Source: Hypsibius dujardini
Taxonomy: Eukaryota; Tardigrada; Eutardigrada; Parachela; Hypsibiidae
NCBI GenBank assembly: GCA_001579985.1
Contig: LRSR01008106.1
Location: 1-21,708 of the forward strand
Direction: 5' to 3'
Length of the DNA stretch: 21,708 nt
Under the pieces are notes generated by a model. It saw only the letters and a list, made by a program, of their open reading frames with translations. It was not told where the DNA came from and ran no database searches. Every line of letters begins with the position of its first letter. Position 1 is the first letter of the stretch. The translations under genes and the position numbers were made by a program. Shown here in pieces: positions 1 through 17,700 of this stretch.

Positions 1-7456
<7,456 letters not shown>

Positions 7457-8750
7457 CTTTTGTTCCTCTTAAGTTTCATCCTGTGAAATCGGGATGTCTT
7501 TTATTCCGCGCTTGGGAGTCCGTCCGGCTGTTGTTTTAGATACATTTCATTGTGGTTTTAGCTGCTTTTGTCTTGAGGTACTGCACAAGCGACAAATCCT
7601 CAAAACAAGTTTAAAATAACGTTTCTTCACGCTACACCGCTCTCCCCGTTAATCACATTTCAGAGGGAGGGGCAACTAGCACTTTTATTCCGTTTTGTTG
7701 ACGAACACAATAGTAACTTCCCGCCGCAATCCCGCAGTTAAACCTTTAAAGTGTCTCGGCCTCGCAACTCGAATTAACTAAGTAGGTGTAGAGTTGCCCA
7801 GTGCCTCCCCCCCCCCACGTTACGCTTCTGCCGGCGGCTAGTGTTGTTTAAATAACGTGACTGAGTTCAACTAAAACAATTAATAAATTCAAATCCACCG
7901 GCACAAGTTTATTTTTAAATAACAGGCTTACTTTCTTGAAAATAAAGGACACATTTTCCGAATTTAAAATAAGATGTTAATAAAAATATCTTAATATTTA
8001 AAGTAAATTTAGAGATTTAAAATGGAAATAAGCTTTAAAGTATCGATTTCTGCTTTTGTGACTTTTAATAAATAAAAATATATTCTGTTTGAAATCAACA
8101 GGGCTGCTGTTAGAGTCATCTAAATTATCTTATAAAGATATTTAAACAACGCTACCGCCGGCCAAAAAGTACTCAATAAATTTTGCCTTTGACTGAAATT
8201 GACTTAGCCTATGCGACTTTAGCGAAGTTGTTTTCATCTTGCGATAGAAGCGACCGAACATAGCAACTGTTCGTGTAATTTCGAACTTGGCACGTCCAAC
8301 CACCCGTATCCCCACATCACTCGCAGTCATGTCAGGCCTATACACTCGGGCCACATTGCAAATGCAGCGGAAAAAAATTCAACATAAAACTGTCATCTAT
8401 ATGTCGCCTCTTTTTACCTTTTTATATATTGAGTTTTGCGGAACACAATATCCAATCAAAAGACATGGAATAACTTGCCCTTAACACTATCGTTATCACA
8501 TCTATTTCCGAGAAATTTTGTGTCAGCCACAACACACGCCGCGGAACACCTCACCCGACGATTAGACGACAATCGGGCACTACTGTTCTGTTACACAACC
8601 GATAAAAGATAGCCGGCTCGATGGCGTGTAGCGTGGGCCAATATATATTCAGTCCAAAGTCATACTTCATCAGGAGAAAAGTTTCTTAAGACTGGAATTA
8701 AGAAACATCTAGTTCATCCTCAAATTCTAGAGAAGCTTCCCTCATGAATT
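7457..8750. other. ABCC 3'UTR and intergenic region to GGT
   Basis: Candidate poly(A) signals AATAAA occur at 7882-7887 and 7941-7946, about 430-490 nt past the ABCC stop. A (C)10 tract is at 7807-7816. 7860-8130 is AT-rich with small hairpins. A 62-codon minus-strand reading frame (8142-8330) is listed separately. The last 120 bp look like the GGT promoter. No transposon ends were recognised in this stretch. Confidence 0.6.
8142..8330 (-). CDS. Doubtful small minus-strand ORF or exon (62 aa)
   Basis: An open frame from ATG (8330) to a stop at 8142 encodes a basic peptide starting MTASDVGIRVVGRAKFEIT and ending FLAGGSVV. I recognise no family. It faces away from GGT, so it could be the last exon of a gene sharing the GGT promoter region, and a TTTATT (poly(A) signal on this strand) lies about 230 bp downstream. 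There is no clear acceptor or second exon. Length alone is compatible with chance. Confidence 0.15.
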   Translation of the reverse strand: MTASDVGIRVVGRAKFEITRTVAMFGRFYRKMKTTSLKSHRLSQFQSKAKFIEYFLAGGSVV

Positions 8751-8776
8751 ATGCCGCAAGTCACAGAGCAAAGTGA
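8638..8776 (+). promoter_or_regulatory. Probable GGT core promoter, leader hairpin and uORF
   Basis: CCAAT at 8638-8642 overlaps TATATAT (8642-8648), about 110 bp before the GGT start codon. A 9 bp perfect inverted repeat (GTTTCTTAA/TTAAGAAAC, 8 nt loop) is at 8681-8706, in the likely leader. An upstream ATG at 8744 opens a 10-codon frame ending at 8776 that overlaps the GGT start in another frame, so it could reduce GGT translation. Transcription start is not known. Confidence 0.45.
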
Positions 8777-11700
8777 TGCTGCAGCGGAGGAGCCGTTTTT
8801 CCGACAGCCTGCTGCTGGCCCAAAAGATGACTCTCGCGGCAGTCTACATCATCATAATCCTAAACCACAATACTTCCGGTATGTGCGCTCACTTTATAGA
8901 CATGTAGCTGTTTGGGTTTTGTGTGAAACAGATTAAAAACATAGCAGAACTATAAACAAAAAAGTACTATAGCGACGCGATTCTCAGGCGCAGTTGTAGC
9001 CACGCCCCTGGGCTATTCTGCCCACCACTCTCTGCATTGCCCTAAATATTTTATTCCCAATATTTACCGTTAAAAATCTATCGTTTCCGTGTAAAATGCC
9101 CAAGGGCCGAGTTGTTTTTAACGAAAATCGAAGAGATACAATTTTGAAGCGCTGGTCTTTGCCTCATGGATTGTCTCAGCGAAAATTTGCCAGAGCGGAG
9201 AAAATCGGAGAGGCTACTCTCCGCCGGTGGTTAACGTAAGAGCTTGCTTGATTGCTTGCTTGATTGATCTCTTGCACCCTCTGGGAAGGAATGGAGTTTT
9301 TCTTCATCGGTGTGCAGGGAAGTTGCAGTGCATGGACTTGAAAATATTCATGGAAAAGGCCGCGGATGCGTGTATCCGGAGCAGGAGAAGGAGCCTCGCG
9401 GGTGGGTCTTGGAGGAACGTTCAGAAGGTGTCCAAGTGCAGAATCGCGACATCCGCGATCGAGCTCTTCCAACTGCCGAACGGGAAGGAATACCGGGGTT
9501 CAACGCGTCCAATGGCTGGGTCAATACTTGTCTAATTAGTTAATTAGTTTCTGGAGATTATTTGTTTCAACGAAGCGTCCTTTGTCGAAGAAAGTGATGA
9601 AGATTTGTAAAGATGACTAAGCATGTGGGCCGTTGATAAATTGCTTGATTGAAGATTAAGGAATATTTCAGTGGGTAGGTGGTTTCGTACGCACACCCGG
9701 GGCCATATATAGGAAAAACGCAATTTGCGTTGCGCCTTAGAATCGTCGCTACTGTAATGAAATAAATGAAAATTAAACTATAAAAAATAGAACTTTTAGA
9801 AAAATTAACTTTTTATGTTTGGTCTTATTTAGTTGCTAAAAAACCAACTAAAACAATTTAGTGCTAGCGTGTCCAAGGGGAACTTTTACCGTAGTGTAAA
9901 TTAAACTATTAAAACAAAACAAAATTAAAATATAATTTTGGGTATAATTAACTTTTTCAATTTAGTCTTTTCAGTTGCTGAGAAACTAAACTAAAAAAAA
10001 TTGAGCGCTACCATAATCAAGTTTGGAAACTAAAATATCAAGTCAATTATTTTTCATGTAAACAAAGCGTTAAAATTTCTATCAAGAACTGAAAAGGTTA
10101 ATCTACGAATTTTTGAGTAATTAAATCGTCATTAATTAATTAATTTTGGTGTGTGTTATTAGCTTGTTTTTCGACCTGTTATTGTAGGTATAAACTATTC
10201 GGAATTCTGTCCGTGTTGTCGGTGAGTGCGCTGATCCTGCTCGGTCTGTCAACATCTTCACGCACACTTTGGTCCGGAAGTGATCATCGCCATGACCATT
10301 CCACACAACACGGCAGTGAGGCTGAAGTTGAAAAGCCTGTGAAACGGCTCAAAGTTCAACGACAGCAAAACTCCACCGATGATTTCGATCTGCTGGCTGA
10401 AAGGATGGCAGCGGGCTGGCCCAGGGGGTCGACCGTCAAAGCATATGATAGCCAGGCTGTTGCCTCGGACGTCACGTCCTGCTCCACGGTCGGCAAGTAA
10501 GGCCATTTGCACGTGTGTTGTTACTACGCCGCGATATATACTTATGCTTGGGTAGCGGTAAGGAGAATTTTACCTCACTACAAAAAAAATGGGGAGCCAG
10601 TTTTTGGATGAACAATTTTTTCAAAAAAAAGCATTATTTTAAAGCAAAAGTATTTATTTAAAAACAGTTCGCCAGTGAAATTCACCATTATTCAATGTGA
10701 TCCGTTCCATGGGAAGATTTTCAAAGGTGAAAAGCCGATATGACTCCGCTTTATATTTTTTTATTAGAGCTATAATTAAGATAATTTTCAAAAAAATTCA
10801 TTGGTCAAGCTCTGTTGAATTTTGTTTTGGCAGAATTTTAAATTTGGGAAAACATGGGAAGATTCCCTTTTCTAGATTTTGACTGTAATTGTAAGAATTT
10901 TGATATTGAGAAAATTGTTTCAGTTTAAAGAATTTTAGCATTATCTCTCTCGAAATTCAATTTTAAATTGATTGACATTAGCAGAGTCGTTTTTGGAGAT
11001 TACGGGATGGAGCTACGGCCACTTTTGAGCCTGACCGGAAACTCCCGAGTGATATTCCAGAAATGACGCATAGCTCCGCCCTCTGACCTCCAAGAACGAC
11101 CCGGTTCTAGTGCCAATCGGTTTCAAATTGAATTTGGAGATAAGTTTTGTCAAAATTCTTTAAATGGAACCGTTTCCCAAAATTGAAGTTTTTACAGTCG
11201 AAATGAAGAAAAATGGGATCTTTCAGTGATTTTCCGAATTTGCATGTCTGGAGCCTGTCCGGTGAAATAAGTTATGAAAATCATCTTAGTTGTAGCTCTA
11301 TTAAAAAAAAACGTGAAGCAGGATTAGTCTGCGTTCCATCACTGAAAATATAGTTTCAATTTAAAAAGGGCGGGGTCTTTGGCATGTTTCTAATTATATT
11401 TGGAGTTGTTCCTCGCCAAATAAAAAAGTTATCCGGAATAATCTCCCCTACAACGGAGCTTCGGCTAACGGTCCCCTTCCCTTTCCCTTTATGTAACTTG
11501 TAAGTTGTAACTTGTTGCTTTACGAGTGCTGACCAATGTCCATTTGAGTCATCATAAAAGATTTGATCATTTGGAAAGCTCAGATGTTCCTCAGATGTAA
11601 GAACCCCGAGACTTGCAAATTTGTGGAACAAATGGTGTGACCATAACTAATGGGAGTGAAGAGAAAAGTGGGCGTTTTCGGTTTTTCACTCCGCACTCGC

Positions 11701-14700
11701 TTGGGCATTGTCCAATATTTAAGGTTTAAACTTTTTTGTGACATGGAAGCACTAAGGATTCTAGAGAAATCAATCGGCATTTTATCGAATTAGAGGACAT
11801 TGGTCAATATGGGAGAATAGAAAAGGGGAAGGGAAAAAAAGGAAAGGGAAGGGGGACCTGTAGCCTACCCGGTTCGGGAATGCTTTGAGACAAATATACC
11901 GAGTGCGGGAAAACTTTTAGCGCTACACTAAAATTGCTGAATATAACCCTATATGAACTGATAAAAAAATTTGTGCTTTATTTCGAAAGAAGACCTATAG
12001 GTGTGTGAAACATTTGCTTGGTTCGCCGTTAGGGCAGGAGTAGGACAGGTGCTATGCATTGGTTTGTGGCAGCCCCTAAAAATTATGCGTGGCCTGGTTA
12101 ATGGAGATTTTGCCAAGTTCGCTGACCCACATCAAAACTGGTTCGCATTTCTCAAAGCAGAGCGTGAGCAACAGAAAGTTACAACACGTTTGTTGTAGTA
12201 CTTTGATGGGGCTATCCCACACAAACAAACAAAATTTATTTGGGGCAACTTTGGTTTTGAGAAAAAAGAAAACGTCGCAGGGTCAAGTTCAGCCAATTTT
12301 TCAAATCGTGCATTTCTAACTTTAGATCAGAAGTGGAGATCTGAAATGCAACAAAAGTTTAAAAAAAAGGTCTCCCTGAAGTTAGTGGTGCACGATTGAT
12401 TGAATATTTCTATTTTTTTCTGTACATTACACTGACATAGATTTATAGTTTGCCGTTTTGGTTTTTTTAGATTCGCTTTCAAGTTGAGGGAGATCTGAAA
12501 TAAGGTCCACGGGACAAACTCTAACAGTGTTGGTCCTTGGGTTTTCCGAAACAACTTCTGATCTAACAATCTGAATTTTGATTTTAAAAGTGATTCGGAT
12601 AGCCATCAAAGTGGGCTTTCCAGTGGAGAAAATATTTTATCAATAGCGCACACACAGTTCAGGCGAGGGCCTGCGAAGGCCAGTGCCAAAAGCTTTCCCG
12701 CATCCGGTAGAACCGTCGTTTCTCGGTCACTACTCATCCCACTGCCAGAGTTTTCGGACTTACCTTAGAGCACACATTTTGTAGTCCATAGATGTAGAAT
12801 GAAACTGGAATTTATTATTTTTCTTTGATGTCTACACTCTGCGAGTGTGGGCGTGGTAAAATTTGTTTCAAAAGTATTCCCGAACCCGGTAAGGGGCCTT
12901 ACACTTATTACGTAATCAAGGGAGGGTGGGTGGTTGGTACCCGAAAAGCTTACGTTTGATTACGATTTTTTTGGGTGGTGCGACCTATGATTACGTAGGG
13001 ATTACGAAGGGAGGCTCAGGAAACCCGAAAATTAATTTTTTTTGTACACGGGAGGAGGGGGTGGGTCGACCATTGGTTACGTTGTGATTACGATCCAGGG
13101 GGTGGGTAGAGGCTGTGATGATTACGTCGTATTACTAGGCTGGGTGGGTGGGTAAAAAATGTAGATTGTTTGATTACGTAATATGTGTATGATCCCTAAG
13201 CTCCTACAACTGCCCCCCTCCCCCGCTTCCCCTAAAAATCCGTTACACACATCTGAATGTACCGTATACCAGTACCAGTACCAGTTTCACAAATGTACCG
13301 TTTATTCTTAGCGACATTTTGAATCTCAACGGATCCGCCGCGGACGCGGTCATCGCGTCCGCTCTCTGCATGGGCGTGGTCCATCCCTACAGCAGCGGAC
13401 TGGGCGGTGGGGTCTTCATCATGTACTACGACCGCGCGTCGCGGTCTGTCTTCACGGTAGACGGCCGAGAGACCGCGCCCCTCGCTGCCACTGAGGAAAT
13501 GTTCAACAAGGTCGATAATAACTCCCTGCCTTTATCTCCCCTCTTCGGCTGGCACAGCCTCTGCGTGCCCGGCGAGCTGGCCGGTATGTGGGCTCTCCAC
13601 CAGCGCTTCGGGCGCCTCCCGTGGGCGGAGCTCTTTGGGCCGGCCCTCAAATTAGCGCGGGAGGGCGTGACCATTACGCCGTTTTTCGGGACGGTGCTGG
13701 CCTTCAATAAAAAGTACCTGCTGAATGTGCGCGCGGACGAAAATATGCGGGAACTGTTGATTGACAAGGAGACCGGGTCGACCCTCGTGGAGGGGGATGT
13801 GATTAGGATGCCGGTGTTGGCGGACACGCTGGAGACCATTGCTAACGATCCGTTTGGGGTGAGGGAGTTCTATAACGGATCGATCGGGGAGCGGATTGTA
13901 AAGGATGTCCAGGAAGGAGGTGCGTATACACGTGAGGCCATAATTCCAAGATAACATTGTACTATAATCTGCGATGAACTGACAAATATTTTAACTGAAG
14001 GGCAACCCGCGCTTTGTTTGTGTTCAAAAATTCAAGCCGGGTCGCCGAAGGTATTAGCAAGAAAATCTGTTTTCAGCTTTCAATGTGCTTTTCCATAAAA
14101 GTAGTTTGGGTTTCCAAACTTTTGCAAATTTCTGCATTCTATGTTGTTCTTTTTGAAAATACATCACAATTTTTTGGCTTGTTCGGATTGTGTATAGGTG
14201 GGATTCTGCAGATGGAAGATTTGCAGAATTACCAGGTCCTCGTTGAGGCGCCTATTGCTACGACTCTAAGGAGGAATCTGACCTTGTACGGGCTCGGGCC
14301 GCCAAGTGGCAACGTCCTCCTGCACTACATGATCAACATCCTTGAAGGTAAGGAAAAAGAGGTTCGTTTAGAATTTGCACTAATGCGGGGAGTGGTGGTG
14401 TCCGATGCCTGCTTGCCTGCATTACAACCAGTCAAAATGTGGCACAAACAAACTCACAGTCACAGACCGAAAATTCCACATAAAAAACAATTTCCTTGAA
14501 CAAGTGGACCCAGTGGCTTCTATTGAATTGAGATTATTTTCAGGGGGAGAGTCCAAACCTTTTCAATTTTTTAAAAATTAGTTTAATTGTACTGATGAGA
14601 TACAATTTATTTCATCCGCGACGTGTCAGCAAAATATTTGTCTGATGCCGATTTCTTGCAGATTTAGTTTGGGATAAGATAACGTCAAAAACGATCGCAT

Positions 14701-17700
14701 TTATTGCATTTCGATAAATCGCCATTTTTACAAGTGGAATCAAGGAAAATGGGAAATTTTATAATATTTACAAATTTACAAATTTTGTAAATTTTATAAT
14801 TTTATAAATTTAATTATATTAAACTACTTAAAAATGGAGATGTTTCGAAATTCCTTTCTGAAAGTCGCTCAAGTGAGATCACCCCAATATATACCCTCGT
14901 AATTAATATTACTCAAACATAGGCTACAATTACGATCAGCCATGGAGTGAAATGTCGGACGATGAGAAGGTGCTATTCTATCACCGCCTGCTGGAGACGA
15001 TGAAATTCGGCTTCGCCCAACGGACGAAACTCGCCGATCCCGCTTTCATTCCAACTGCCAAAGAGGTTATAACAAATTTCTCCACCCGTCTACGAATGAG
15101 TGTATATTTTACACCGTCCAGTGCTCATGTCTGTCGACTCATGTCTTCCCTATAGTTGGCAGAAAAAATGCTCAATCCAATTACGGCTGAAGAAGCCCGC
15201 CAGAAAATCAACGACACCCAGGCGTTCGACGATCCCGCCTATTACGGTGGGGAATCGATCGCCGAGGTGAATACCGGCGGAACTGCTCACGTTTCTGTCA
15301 TGGACAATGAGGGCAATGCTGTCTCTTACAGCACCAGTCTTAACAACATGCAAGTAAACAACCATTCTGCAATTACGAGGGACATGCTCAAATGATTGAA
15401 AGTTTACTTTTCTATTTTGCAGTTTCGGATTTTTGATTATCCATTTAATGAAACCTTGAAATATAACTATTTTCATATTCAAAAAGAAATTGGATTAAAA
15501 TTCCAGAAGGGCCACAGGAAAAAAATGCCAGGCATCGGGAGATGTTGTTGGAATGAATGAAACTTTTCTTCTTTCACTTAAAAATGAAAATTTCGCACGA
15601 GACCGAGGCTTTTTCATTTTTGTGAACGCCAAAAGCAAAAAGGGATTAGGCCTTTAATTTACATAAAAAATAGAGAAGGTTTCGAAATGTCCGCTGAGAG
15701 AAGAAGAAATTTTGTTCAGAGATCCAAGAGGTGGGATGTTGAGCAATGATAAAAATAATTGAAGGTACAACACTTTCACTGTTTTATCTACTCTTCCTGG
15801 TGAATCTTTTCTGATTGAATTTATAAATCTGAGAGGCAATAAGCAGGGCTATTTTCAAAAGAATGAGGAAGTTGATTGGCAGTGGCGCGCCGAGCTTTGG
15901 TTTGAGGGGGGTGTTATTTTTTCAAACAGCATACATTTTTTATTGTATCCTAAATATTTCCGATAGAACGTAAGGGGGGAGTATTGCATGACAATTCTCA
16001 ATCATGGTGTTTTTCTGTAAGTGTGGGACCCTTAGGGCACTTTTTTGACTTTCCAGGGGGGTTTTAGATCAACTAAACACCCCCCGTCGGCGCGCCACTG
16101 TTGATTGGTAACTGTTTGATCCGAGTGTTAACGATTCCAACATGCGATTTTTCTTTCCAACTGCAACGGAGAAGAGCATGCATCGGGCTCAACTTAAACC
16201 TACTCATCCAAATCATTCAAAGTTCATGTGCAGACGAATCGAGTCCGCCATTGCGCCCAGTCACAGTTTCATCTTGAACAGGGTTTAGCCTTCTGAAGTC
16301 GAGCAGAACATCTTATCAAAAGACTATGATTGGATACGAATTTAATGTTCTATCGAATGATTTAATAAAGATAATAATAATAATAATATTAACAATAATA
16401 ATAATGATAATAATGATAATAATAATAGCGATAATGATAATATTATTATTATTATTATTATTACTATTAAGCGAAAAGCCGCTAACGATTGGCTAAAACA
16501 ATTTTTCAAGGATAATTTGTTTTGAGAAAAAGGAAATAATACAATGATTGGGCGTTTATTAAAATAATAATACATAATTATGATGTTACTTTATTAAAAA
16601 TTTGGTGGGGATAGTTGATTTTTTAGCGGTAGGTTTTTGTCCGTCGTTAGTCAATTTTAGTTTGTATTCTATCAGCAAATCGGTGGATTCTCAGTCAACT
16701 TGGAATTTTTCCGCATTAGATTTGGATCATACCGAGTCTCAAAATCGACCGGGATTATGCTGAACAACCATATGGATGATTTCACAACGACAGACCAGCC
16801 CAATATCTTTGGTGTTCCACCATCGAAGGCCAACAAGATTGCGCCGGGAAAGCGGCCTCAGTCCAGCATGACGCCCGCTTTGATCGTGGATGGGCGTGGC
16901 AATGCAAGGGTGGTAGCCGGGGGAAGCGGTGGCACGCGGATCGTCACGGGAATTTTAAATGTGTGCCTCAGTTTAATTTTGGCATGGCCAAACCAAATTT
17001 AAATGATAAAAAAACCAAACCAAAAAATTTAATGAAATTAGATTAAGTCTAAGCAAAATTAAATTAAATTAAACTAAGCCAGTCGTTATTCGAGTAAATT
17101 CATCTTGTCGAGTTTCCATTTTAAATATTGAGGCAAAAATTATTTGTGTTGAATTAAATTGAATTGAGAAAATATTATAACTTAAAATTAACTATACATT
17201 CAGTTATAGTTTTTAAATTATGGTTTGATTTTGCCATTCATAAATTTAGAATGGATCAGTATGTCCATAATAATGTAGAGTTGTCTACGAGAAAATATAC
17301 CGAAATTCAGTTTAATAAAATTAGTATAATTTTTTTGTAATAATATTGCAGATTCTTACACGGATACTTTACTTCAAGGAAGACCTAAAGTCCGCTTTAA
17401 ACGCTCCCAGATTACACCATCAGCTCTTCCCTGCTGAGGTGGAATATGAAAAGAGGTTCAACGAGGTAACGTTTTTATTTTACTCGTACAGTATTTACCA
17501 GCAAAAAAGTGAATACTGCCATGTTACGAGGTTGACGCATTTTTTTCCATCCAGGCACATGTGGATAGTTTACGAAAAAAAGGCCACAAGATGGTCCGCA
17601 GTGGCGCACCACAGAAATATCCCTATAGCGCAGTTGAGGTCGTCTATGCCAATACCACGGACGGAAAGCTTTACGCTGTTTCAGACGGACGGAAGGGCGG

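Larger units (their letters stand above)
8879..10187 (+). other. GGT intron 1 (1309 bp)
   Basis: Exon 1 ends TACTTCCG|GTATGTG and exon 2 starts after CCTGTTATTGTAG, joining a split Arg codon (CG|G) so that PQYF-R-YKLFGIL reads through. The intron holds the pogo-type element (8967-9754) and a diverged two-copy tandem repeat (about 9769-10030). The remainder is AT-rich. Confidence 0.8.
10497..13311 (+). other. GGT intron 2 (2815 bp), repeat-rich
   Basis: Donor GTAAGG after a split Asn codon (AA|C); acceptor TTTATTCTTAG; the junction STVG-N-DILNLNGSAADA matches the GGT N-terminal motif. It contains fold-back repeats (about 10715-11355 and 11400-11920), a small hairpin (12295-12406), a third copy of the second fold-back arm and a MITE inside that copy (12893-13196). 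12000-12290 and 12410-12850 showed no recognisable gene; a GGAGATCTGAAA motif recurs directly (12334, 12488), and TTAGATCAGAAGT at about 12322 recurs inverted near 12560. Confidence 0.8.
15350..16719 (+). other. GGT intron 6 (1370 bp), GC-AG, with hAT MITE and AAT/ATT array
   Basis: The donor is GCAAGT (15350-15355) after AACAACAT and the acceptor TTCCGCATTAG. Joining AT|A gives STSLNN-I-FGSYRVS, which aligns without gaps to the GGT segment STINLYFGS. The nearby GTAAAC (15353) would give the wrong phase. The intron contains the hAT MITE (15880-16100) and a compound AT-rich microsatellite (16371-16466). Confidence 0.85.

Noticed and set aside
11356-11780. Minus-strand frames of 91 and 66 codons
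   Set aside because: They lie across the arms of a fold-back repeat and have no protein features.
12001-12319. Forward frames of 65 and 76 codons in GGT intron 2
   Set aside because: No recognisable motif, overlapping frames, within a repeat-rich intron; chance open frames.
13426-13957. Minus-strand open frames over GGT exon 3
   Set aside because: Antisense shadows of a GC-rich coding exon; the + strand frame carries unmistakable GGT motifs.
16342-16575. 77-codon minus-strand frame with Ile/Leu runs
   Set aside because: Translation of the AAT/ATT microsatellite.
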